Below are positions 12,001-24,000 of a DNA stretch of 64,000 nt, piece after piece. The DNA lies in contig NC_090698.1 of NCBI RefSeq assembly GCF_040954835.1, forward strand, positions 39,857,501 through 39,921,500, given 5' to 3'. The notes beneath the pieces were generated by a model, which saw only the letters and a program-made list of their open reading frames with translations, was not told the origin of the DNA and searched no databases. Position 1 is the first letter of the stretch. Each line of letters opens with the position of its first letter. This DNA comes from Lepisosteus oculatus. Its lineage: Eukaryota > Chordata > Actinopteri > Semionotiformes > Lepisosteidae. The position numbers were made by a program, and so were the translations under genes.

Positions 12001-15000
12001 CCTGTGGGATGCAGTTCTGAAGCAGATCTGCAGTAGGTGTAATGAAAACCTGTGTAATGTCAGTCAGTGTAATGGCAGTTTGAACTCTATAAACACTTGG
12101 CGGCCTGTCAACACTGGTATGTCCAGGGGGTCACCAGAAACTACTACATTTGGAATTAACTGATCAATAAGTCCTTAACAGGTGCCTTTTGCATAACAGC
12201 TCCCATCTGAGGATGTGCTATAGGTGGAAAATTTATTACAACAGATTTTTAGGTGAGAATTCTAAGCAGCTCTACACATTAATTAAATCTGATCACTTTC
12301 ATATCATTGAGTGTTGTGTAGTGGCTGCCAAGACAGAAACACCTTGAAGTGTCAGAACAAAATGTCTTCCAATGTGCAGAGGCATCTCAACATACTCAGG
12401 AACGGAAGTGCATCAGATAATAATGGCATTCTTCCCAGAGAGAAATGTAACCATATTTGAAAGGAATTGGGCAAGTGCATTTTTTACAGCAGGAACTACA
12501 GTAGTACTACAAAACACATATCAATAATGAAATAAAAAAGCAGCCAGGTGGCCATCTGCAGTCTATGATATTCATCATGTTGACACCAGAGTGACACCTT
12601 GAAAACTTGGAGTTAACAGACCCCACAGTGTTTGAGCAGAATTAGTTTGCTTAATGGGCCATATTTCACACAACTTTATGACGTGCAGTCAGCATAAAAA
12701 TTAAAATCATTTCAGGTGCAAGTCTTTGGCTGTTGTTGAAGTGTGCCAATTTTCAATTCAGGTGATGTGGCAGTTCACAAGAGTTTGAAAGGTGTTTTGA
12801 AAACACCTTAGGCCACTATCATGGTTTTGACAGAAATTCAAGGATTTGAATTTCTGTCAAGACTATACAGTCTTTGAACAGCAGCTGTTCCAAAACCAGA
12901 AAGAAAATGATCCTCAAAATTGGAATATTTTTCCAGTCACTGCCGCATAATTAAAATCCTTACAACTGTAAAGACTTCTATCTATTGCTTGGAACCTTAA
13001 CTAAGGTATGTAACCAAAAGCTGGTTAATTAATAATTAAGTGACAAAACTTTTAAAACACAGTTTTCACATTCAAGTTAACATTATACATTTACATTCCG
13101 GACACAGATACAACAAATTCCACATTTACAAATAAAATACTGAAAGTATGCCAATGTCCAAGAAACTCAATGAAACAGAAAAGCTGTTATGAAGGTAAAT
13201 GTCCCTGCTGACTGAAGGCTTGCTAATGGCTAAAGATTTGAGAAGGCAGCACAGGAAGCTGGACAGCAGTGACTACACTTACAGTGCCTTGCGAAAGTAT
13301 TCGGCCCCCTTGAACTTTTCAACCTTTTGCCACATTTCAGGCTTCAAACATAAAGATATAAATTTTTTATTTTATGTGAAGAATCACCAAAAAGTGGGAC
13401 ACAATTGTGAAGTGGAACGAAATCTATTGGATTTTTGAAACTTTTTTAACTAATAAAAAAATGAAAAGTGGGGCGTGCAAAATTATTCGGCCCCCTTGCG
13501 TTAATACTTTGTAGAGCCACCTTTTGCTGCGATTACAGCTGCAAGTCGCTTGGGGTATGTCTCTATCAGTTTTGCACATCGAGAGACTGAAAATCTTGCC
13601 CATTCTTCCTTGCAAAACAGCTCGAGCTCAGTGAGGTTGGATGGAGAGCGTTTGTGAACAGCAGTTTTCAGCTCTTTCCACAGATTCTCGATTGGATTCA
13701 GGTCTGGACTTTGACTTGGCCATTCAAACACCTGGATACGTTTATTTGTGAACCATTCCTTTGTAGATTTTGCTGTATGTTTGGGATCATTGTCTTGTTG
13801 GAAGATAAATCTCCGTCCCAGTTTCAGGTCTTTTGCAGACTCCAACAGGTTTTCATCCAGAATGGTCCTGTATTTGGCTGCATCCATCTTCCCCTCAATT
13901 TTAACCATCTTCCCTGTCCCTGCTGAAGAAAAGCAGGCCCAAACCATGATGCTGCCACCACCATGTTTGACAGTGGGGATGGTGTGTTGAGGGTGATGAG
14001 CTGTGTTGCTTTTACGCCAAACATATCGTTTTGCATTGTGGCCAAAAAGTTCGATTTTGGTTTCATCTGACCAGAGCACCTTCTTCCACATGTTTGGGGT
14101 GTCTCCCAGGTGGCTTGTGGCAAACTTTAGACGAGACTTTTTAGGGATATCTTTGAGAAATGGCTTTCTTCTTGCCACTCTTCCATAAAGGCCAGATTTG
14201 TGCAGTGTAAGACTGATTGTTGTCCTATGGACAGACTCTCCCACCTCAGCTGTAGTTCTCTGCAGTTCATCCAGAGTGATCATGGGCCTCTTGGCTGCAT
14301 CTCTGATCAGTCTTCTCCTTGTCTGAGCTGAAAGTTTAGAGGGACGGCCAGGTCTTGGTAGATTTGCAGTGGTCTGATACTCCTTCCATTTCAAGATGAT
14401 CGCTTGCACAGTGCTCCTTGGGATGTTTGAAGCTTGGGAAATCTTTTTGTATCCAAATCCGGCTTTAAACTTCTCCACAACAGTATTACGGACCTGCCTG
14501 GTGTGTTCCTTGGTCTTCATGATGCTCTCTGCGCTTTCAACAGAACCTTGAGACTATCACAGAGCAGGTGCATTTAAACAGAGACTTGATTACACACAGG
14601 TGGATTCTATTTATCACCATCAGTCATTTAGGACAACATTGGATCATTCAGAGATCCTCGCTGAACTTCTGGAGTGAGTTTGCTGCACTGAAAGTAAAGG
14701 GGCCGAATAATTTTGCACGCCCCACTTTTCATTTTTTTATTAGTTAAAAAAGTTTCAAAAATCCAATAGATTTCGTTCCACTTCACAATTGTGTCCCACT
14801 TGTTGGTGATTCTTCACATAAAATAAAAAAATTATATCTTTATGTTTGAAGCCTGAAATGTGGCAAAAGGTTGAAAAGTTCAAGGGGGCCGAATACTTTC
14901 GCAAGGCACTGTATATTGTTGGCTGCAGACAAAGAGAGCTGGTTAATTCCAGCTTCTCTTCTAGTCTGGTTCTGTAATGGCTTTGAAAACAGGCTTTGCA

Positions 15001-18000
15001 CATACTGTCACCAGGGGTCACTGCTGCTTGTATTTTTCAAGAATAGAGGTCAAACGCAATTAGACATTCAGTGAGTGCTTATAGGAGTTTTTTAGAATAA
15101 TCTTAGGAAGACAGCAGTTGGCCATCCACTTTACATTTCATGCCCAACACATCTGGATTCCCCAAAGACTGGTTTCTCAGCTGCTGACATTGGCTTGTTT
15201 CTCCACATTGCCGACCAGTTCTTGCAGCTGATGTTCAGGATGATAACAGTAAGTGAAGAATGCAGCATACAGGACAAAAAGTAAAACTTCAGTACCTACT
15301 TCTACAGTACCTGTATCTTAAATCACTGAAGTAAAGCTGTCCAGGTATGTGAACCACTCAACTTTGTTCCCTCAATGGCTAATTTGTGGGTGGTTTGCAG
15401 TTCTGCCACAGCACTGGCAGGTGCATAATTTCATGTTTTCCTTAGGGTGACTGTGAAGTTGGAAAGCTCTGCTCCGAGTATAATCCCTCAGGACTGAAAT
15501 GTCCACAAACGGTAGTTCATGGACGAGCTGTTAGGTTGTCTTTGAGTTATAAGGTTACTTCTTCCAGCATCACATTGAAGAAAACTGTCAGAAGAATTCA
15601 AATGGGCACATAGCCCTCTTTTTTATTACTTAATGACAAAAAAAGCCATCACTGTTTTATTGACCCTGTTCTGTTGCATTCATTTACTGGATGATGGCTA
15701 GGAATTTGGGCAGATATGTAGACTTCTGAAGAATCTTCTCAGGCTGTCGGGGCTTACAGTGCCATGGTGAGGTCTATGAAGGCGATATACATCTTTTCGT
15801 AACATTTTTCTTGTACTTTTATTGTATTTTGGCATACCACCAATTCCAGAAGATTTGTTTTTCTGCTATATATAGCAGTATGATAGTGTTAAAGATTTGT
15901 CTAGTATTTGCCTCTCCGTGAGCTGGGGTACATAAAAGATGGAAAACTTGTATCTGGTGTATTCTGTGCTGAAGAGTTCTGTGCTTACCAGCTTTCAGGA
16001 CCCATCAGAACTTTTCGGTTAGCTCTGGATTTCATGTCGGATCACAGACTATTCTGTAGAATCCAGAATTTTGCTCCATTGTCAATGTACAACTAGGTTA
16101 TTCTTGCAATAGATGTGCATCAGTCATTCTGGGTTATGGGCAATTTCTTTTATTCTAAAATGCTCAAGGGGCAAACTTTTTGTTTTCCCATAAGGCTTGG
16201 ACTTTTCGTTAAAAACAATCACAGTGTTTGTTGGACACCCAACAACCAAACCATGTTCACCATAGATGATTCCATAAATCATACAGATATGCTCTCAAAA
16301 CACAATGTGAAACGTCTCTGATACCTTATAAAGGCCTGGATTCTAGAACATTAAATTAATTCTAGAATCAAAACAACAACAACTTTAACTTACTGTCAAA
16401 TGGGAAAGGGGCCCTAATTAAGGACAAAATAGGATCACCACTTTTTTATTTCAACAGTGGCATTAAAACACTCATCACCCTGAGCTACACATTCAACCCA
16501 ATAATAGTAGGGTATGTTAAAAATCCAAGAGCTGATAAGGAGGGGAATGTTTTTTTCAGGATTTTAGCCAGCTGTAAATTTATTTCCATTTTTTAAAGCG
16601 CATCTCAGTCATGCTGAATGGCATTGATCACAAACAGCCTTGATGGCCTATCCATTTTACTATCTTTCTCTGTAAAAGCAGTTGGCCAGGCTAGCTAAAC
16701 AAGTCTGCTAAAATATTTGCACCAACAGATGTTGCAAAAAAGAATCACATCTTTCTACCCATCATTTGGATCTGAGTATAGTCACCCATGATTGCCCCAT
16801 TCATATAACAAAAGGTTGAAACACCTATATGAATTTATTTCAAATGCCACATTGAAGACCATGTTTCCTCCATCATTTTCCAAACTGCATCATGAGTCAT
16901 CACAGAAAAGAATAATGTTCTGCTATGCCAAGGTTGATTTTAGCTTAATAACCTAAGTCTTATGATGGTTTGCACATTAACTTCGAATGAGACTGCTTAA
17001 ATTCTTGCTGAAAGCTGTATTTCTCTGAAGATGAATAAGTAAAGTAGCATGGTACTTCAAATGGGTGAGAAAATGGATTTATTAATGTTGGTAATCCAGC
17101 TCTGTCTGGAACATCAGTTTTAAGGATATTAACTTTTAGCTCTTCTTACCTTCATGGCAGAGTCCTTCTGGCACAGAGAGTTGAAGAGGAATGTGCTGAA
17201 GAGAGGAACATGGATACTATCTGACAGGACAGTCAAGTAGGTTTCAGAAAACTGAAATGCTGGAGTATGTTGTTGCAGTAACTGCCAGACACACTCCAAA
17301 AACAACAGGAAAACAGGAGACTGTGACTGAAAAGAGATTAAAAAGTACATGTTGTGTTAAGAACATAACACCTATTAAACAACCTGTATAATAATGTAGG
17401 ACTATTAAAAAAAAATCATATTTTAAAAACATAAAATAACAGTCCATTTAATTATTTTAATGACTCATGGAGTGTGAATTGTGTGTCAGAAGAGTGAAAA
17501 ATCATTTTCTGAAAGAAATCAAAATAAGACTTTATTCCATCATCTGGTTGAAACATACAAATCAAGATTTAAGTTTGTAGCACAAAGGAGTGTCATACAT
17601 CTGATGGGTAAAACAAAATAGCTGTTTAGAGTAAACAGGAAAAATGTGATACTTTATTTCCTCATAGTAACTACTAGAGTCTCTTAAAGGGAAAATAAAC
17701 AACTTTTTCAGTTTTGCTGCAGAAGGTCTTTGGTACTTTAAAGGGGAACTGCTATTTTCATATTTTGGGGTTAGAAAGAATCAGTATTGATGAGTGCATT
17801 TCAAACCATAATAAAAGTAAAATGTATACAGTGACTTGTAAAACCTCCAATTTACATCACAAAATAGACAATTTCCAGGTATGAGCAGACCCACGTTCTA
17901 CAATTTAGAACGAGGCAACAAAACATTCGGTGACGTGTTGAGGCCTTTGTAAACAAACAGGCTTGTGAATACATCTCTTTAAATCAAACAGAAATATTGC

Positions 18001-21000
18001 TTTTGATTTCGAGACGTATTTGTTAACTCTGCCTGCAGATCACATTGGAACATTTCTGTGGTGAAACGTTTCCTGCACAACCTGTATTTATTCTCTCGTA
18101 CATCACATTGCACTAGTCATTACGTCATTAGTAATTCATGTCAATGAATGTATTTTGTTACTGAGATTTAATAACTGGTCTGAGAAATTGGGACTGTAGT
18201 TTCCCTTTAAGTTTAAACGTGTAGAATAAGAGTGGCAGCAGAAGGAGGCTCTAAGATAGCTGGTCCTATGGTCGCCCAGCAAGAGGGTCCCATTACATGA
18301 GCCAAAGATTTCTTCATGTCAGAAGATGCAGTTAGAGCACAAAACAAAAAAGAAATAACAGATGAATCAGAATGATGGATATATGTGTTTAGAAAACTTT
18401 GTACAAGTGACGATGTCACTCGCTACCCTGCCCAACTGCACAAAGGTGCTGCTCACCATGTAGAACGGGGGGTTTCCCCACTCCTGGTCCTGGAGGATCA
18501 CAAACGCCTGTTGTTTTTTGCTCCAGCCAAGCTCTCAGGTACACAGCTGAGCTTTTAATCGACATAACTGGATTACTTTGAACTGTGATGGTTTACATTT
18601 CTTCATTTTTACTTATTTAAATGTAATAATTTACAAAATCCCACTTTTCAGTAGAAAGAAAATTGCAAGTGTTCCAATCAAGCATCTTGTTTGTTTAATT
18701 AGGCTGCAATTAGGTAATTAAACTTAGCGGAAATGAAAACCTGCAGGTGTGTGGGCCTCCAAGGACTGTGATTGGGAACCCCTGATATAGAGGACTGCTG
18801 AGACTAATACACTTTAGTGTAGGCCAGTTAGTATTTCCAACTGTCAAGATCTATGTATCTCAGTGTTGTACAAGATAGAAGCTGTATCCCAAGATACAAC
18901 CAACCCCACACTTGTTGGCCTGACGTACCTCCTTGTCCCTCTGGTGAAGATGGTTGCAGCGATCGAGAAAGCTGTGGCAGCCAGCCACCCATTCCTTCTG
19001 CACTAAACTCTGGAAACCTGAGAGAGTTCTGAAAAAGGGATCCATCATCAGCTGTACCAGGCTGGTGATTATGCAGCTAAGGTCAGAACCATCCTCCTCT
19101 GCAGCAGAGCAAAACCAACAAGTGTTGCACTGTATCAATGTTAAACAAGCAATTCAATTTAATAACCAGATGCTCATCAATTAAACAAAAGGTACAAAAG
19201 GTAATATGAATACAAAAATGGAAAAAGGTACAGATTTATGCCACTAAATTAATATGAATTTTCGTAGTCATTGAAAAACATGCAGTATGAAGTTGTACTC
19301 GAATACTATACAACCTGAAATAAAATACTACCATTCTGATATTTTGATCAATAAAATCCAAAATCTGTACACTTACCCATCATAAGAACATTTGTGTTTT
19401 CTTTTTCCAAGCACTCTACTATCTCCACTGCTTTTGTAAGACACTGTCTGCAATCGGGAACATACAGTAGATCTGTTCATTTAAGTTTGAACTGACTTAT
19501 TAGTAACATACTGTAATCAACGAATCATTCATGCATATATTTTAAAACTTTTATTTTTTAAAAACTAACCTGATATGGTCTAACCATCCAGAATTTTCCA
19601 AAGAAGAAAGCCATTTCATATCTGACATCCAAAATTCAGTAATATTATCTGTATAAAAAAATGCAGTGATGTCATTTTCACCATAACCCCAATTAAAAAG
19701 GTAAATGTAAATTGGCAACTGCAAAAGTGAACAAGCATCTGGTCAGAATTTTTTCTTATTTAAAAAGAAAAGAACAGGTGATGAAATTAGATCCTTTACA
19801 GCTTACATAATTATATTTCACAATCATTCCCACAACATGTTTAGTTTCTTATTTAACTTTCTCCTGAGCACTCACAGCAAACGCACTGTATCAAAGTTCT
19901 TTTCACAGGTTATAATCCACCACTTTGTCAGATTAGGAGATACCCCAAAGGCTTATGTTCACATACCATAAAACTTGTTCCAGGCAATTAACCTATTATG
20001 CATTACAATGTAAGAGGTCTATGTGAATATGTTTAGGAATTTATAGTAAGACCCATTAAATGCCTAAGTTGCCTTGTATGTCCCTATTTAAACTGTGGAG
20101 GTAAATTAGATTGGATGTGCATCATCATTTTGTACATTACATTTCAATATCCCATTGAATTCTAAGCATGCATCCTTGCAAATGACACTGTCGCATAAAT
20201 ATGAGAACAGTGCATAGGTTGTGATGATGGTTCCAGTCTAACTTGTGATACTATAAATTGTACATGGTGGCTCGGCAGCCACGAGGAGCAAAATACTGAC
20301 ATTTGTTGTTCCTCAAGAGGCAGAAAAGACATAATAAGCCCCTAGTTTTTTCGTTTAATGCCAGTTACAGCATTTTTGCTTCACTAAGGCTGTTGCCAAA
20401 CAGTGGAGTAAGTCACGCATTTTCAATTAAATGTATTTAGAATAATAGAATTAGAAGGCATTAAACAAGCAGCACTACAACAGCATCCTATTGTCTAAAG
20501 CAGGGGTTCCCAAACTATGTGCCTTGACTGTTCCAGGCAGTTCTCAGGCACAACTCATTCTGTGAAACCCACATATTCACATGTGTACAGAGTACACACA
20601 TACAGCAAGTTTATGAGAAGACAGACACTTAACATAACCTTGGTTACATAAATATCGGTCTCTTTCTCACTTTTTCCCCAATGTTATTTGGTTTACATTC
20701 CTAACACTGTCGTGTCCACACCCCTACCACGCTTGCTGCTCTCCAAGAGATACTGCCAGTTCCTTCTGTTCGAATCTTCACCATCTGCATTTTAAATTCA
20801 CTCAACACTACATTTGTATTATCTTTCCTTTAGAGGATGCCAAGAGCAAACTCTACAGAGAATTTGATCACAATGTGGATTACCAGACTCCTCTGGGACA
20901 GTAAGCCTTAAAACCCAGAATCTTCACTTCCACGACTTCAACTGGACAGTAACAATACCTCTATTCTGCCATTTCCAGTTTCGGTGTTCAGATAGTTTTA

Positions 21001-24000
21001 TTTAAATTGACTGCTAGAAATACATTATAAACTTAAAAATAAATATAAATGTTGTCCATGTTTGAGAAACAACCCAAACAGAGGCAAGCCTATGTTGTTT
21101 TCCCTTTACAGCTTTAAGACTGACTGATGGATTTATATACATTCAGCTCACACCTCTGCGGGCATCCATCACTTTGCATGATCCCTCTTCAACTGCTACA
21201 TTTGACAACCTTTGTTCCTGCTGTTTTTTCCTTCTTTTTCCATTCCACAGTTTCTAAGATCTTTCTAGATCATAATATTCTTCAAAGTCTAGTAGTTTCT
21301 CTTCAACTGCTTTGTTCAGGTATCTATCTCACTGTCTCGGTGGTCCGAGCATGATTTTGAATTGACAGTTTATGCTCTCTTCTAATTTGTCTTCTAAGGT
21401 GTCCATGCATCCTTTTTAACTTGGATTCCATTTTAAACCCCCACACATCAATAAGCTATGCTTTGTGATCTGTGTTGTTCTGACCCCTTCAGTCTCTACA
21501 GTACTTCGGTACTACAAATCCAGCAGGTATCTGCGTTACTTTTTGGAAAAGTAGGACTCCTTCCTTATGTTTTGTTTGTTTTTCTTCTTACTGGTTCCTC
21601 AGTGGTTTAGTGTCCTATCTGTACATTCACTCTAAGCGGCAGCCCTAGTTCTCTCAGTCACACTTTGGCCCTTCCACTTGCAGATGTGCCACCTGTAGCC
21701 CGACTTGGGTTCAGATCCAGGCAGGTGTTCTAAATGTCAGGTTTCCTTTTCCTACTATTCCTAATCTTCCTGCCTCATCTCCAGCAAGCCTAACATCTCT
21801 TGACATTTAGCATCCTAAATACTTCTAATCTTGTTTTCTAATCACAACAAATACCGTCTGCTCTTGCTGTCTTTCACATTCTCCTCCACTATCAAGATAC
21901 TCATGGTTCATGCCACTGGCCAAGCTCACGGACATTTGGCTCTTATATATGTCTCTGCATTAATTGGTTGGTGAATACAAATGAAAAGGAAAAGCAATTC
22001 AGGCTGCAAGTCACTACTGAATCTCTAACCTCATTTAGTGCTGAACTGTTTCAACTGCTTTTTGTTGAGTGCTTCCATATGCCCATGAACATTTGAACTT
22101 ATTCCAGATCTTGTGTGAAAAAGGGCCTCCTGTTATCAGCTTAAATGCCCTTCCCTGAGTTTTCCATGTGTCCTCTGATTCAGAAGTCTACTGGATTAAC
22201 TTTGACTAATTGTTCTTACTTGAATCAGGTCCCACCAGTATTTAGTGTTAACAATAAGTTTAATTTAACTCATTTAAAGGAGTGTATCTGGTTGCTCTTC
22301 TGTGGACAAAATGAGATCTTACTAGTTAATGCATTGTTATGTAGTTAGGGTAATATAACACCCTATGATGTTAATTTATATTTTTTAACTAAATATTCGC
22401 ACCTTGTTCGTGTTTTTATTGCTTCAAGATGAAAATGACATCACAGTCACCAACATCTTTTCCACAAGATGGAATTTTCCATCTTATATTTAGTTTATGC
22501 TTTTCGTCCTACAGAACATGTAACAATTCAAATTAGACTAGTGTACTAGGAATACCAGACTCCAGATAATTTATATAAATTATTAATTGAAATATATTTC
22601 AATAATGGGTAAAACCAGTCTAAAATCTGAAATTTATTTTCTTTTAACACATTCTCATCCACATACTTGTATTACCTAGAATGTCTACCATCCATAATTT
22701 AAGAATTGATCTTTTTTAGGAACTATATTAAATGCTTATAGGAAATTAAACCTTCCACATTATATTCTATATTTGTATTTATTACTACTGTAATTGCCAC
22801 TGGAGGTTAAGTGTTTCCTAATTTCTGGCAGTACATTAAATGCAAATACACACATAAATCCTGTCCTTTCCACATCATCACCTACTCTGAAATTATCTGA
22901 CCCTGCAGTTCATTATGTAATATTATTTTGTAATATGGTTATTTTAAATTTCAGGTCATAGACTATTTTGTTTTTTGCTATGGCAGTATATATCAATAAT
23001 TGCTGTATGTACGTATTATTAGATAGTCTGTAGAACAGAGATGAGCCAGTGTGTACTGTTTACACAAACTAATCAGACACTGATCATTTTTACAGCACAT
23101 CTCTCTTTTCTCAGGAATGCTGAAATATATTTTGTTCATTTGCTTTAATGATGCACATTTTATGTTTAATTGCTTTTGTAGCTTTCTATAATGAACGAGG
23201 CCTGACACCAGCATACCTCAAAGATAAGAGCTGGTACAAGGGTAAGGTAAAGGCTACCTACCAATTAGAAAGTACTGTTTGAATTTGTTGTAGGATTGTT
23301 GTATGTCTTGAACAGAAGGAAGTGTGGCAGAAAGGTCCTCTGTTTTCAGGGAGAAAAGGTGATTCTGAGCAACAGCATTGTACACTCTGAAACAGATCAC
23401 AAAACACAGAAGGAATCAAAACTCAAATATAAGATTAAAAATATTTCAGGGTTTCAAAGCAAATTAGGTGTTTATGCAAATTAACCATTTTATTATATAG
23501 AACAAGAATAAATGCCGTAGACTAGGTGCACATTTGAAAAAGGTTGCATTATGTTTAGTAAACGATAACTACATTTACAACTAAGTTACAATGACAGAAG
23601 TAAGAGTCAATACTTTTCACATCTTTTCAACACGGGGTCAATTTGTGTTTTATGTACCTTAGAATGTACGTCTAGCGTGATGTTTTTCATGTCAGCTTGA
23701 GACATTTTCAGACATGTTTCTTGACTAATTTGGCCATGTACAGACTACGGAACAGCTTCTACCTCCAGGCAATAAGACTGCTAAATAACCACCTGTGGCA
23801 CCTTAGCAAATCACCTGTAATGGCTACATGGACACACAATTCTCACTATATCCAGCATAACTGCACTACATGTATATATTGCATACACCATAGACACATA
23901 ACAGCTCTACTCACATTGAGTTTTATTCAATTTAAAAAATGTAGCCTCAATTTTGTGATTTTTGTGTTCTTGTGAATTTTTGTGATTGTTGTGATTCTTG

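Larger units (their letters stand above)
13282..14911 (-). mobile_element. Apparently intact Tc1 transposon (IR/DR type)
   Basis: A 1,630-bp element flanked by TA on both sides (13,280-13,281 and 14,912-14,913). Both ends begin CAGTGCCTTGCGAAAGTATT. The terminal inverted repeats are 213 bp each (13,282-13,494 and 14,699-14,911), with only two mismatches that I could see. Each arm carries an outer and an inner copy of an ATTCGGCCCC motif, the IR/DR layout of Sleeping Beauty-like elements. The single gene inside is full length. The near-identity of the ends and the open frame point to recent insertion. It lies in MTMR12 intron 14 in the same orientation as the gene. Confidence 0.96.
10613..17149 (-). 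other. MTMR12: MTMR12 intron 14 (expected numbering)
   Basis: About 6.5 kb holding a family B SINE (11,348-11,574), two adjacent palindromes (12,789-12,860) and the intact Tc1 element (13,282-14,911). The stretches 11,600-12,780 and 15,000-16,320 show no recognisable homology. Confidence 0.7.

Noticed and set aside
13654-14188. Plus-strand ORFs across the Tc1 element
   Set aside because: Shadows of the intact transposase frame on the minus strand.
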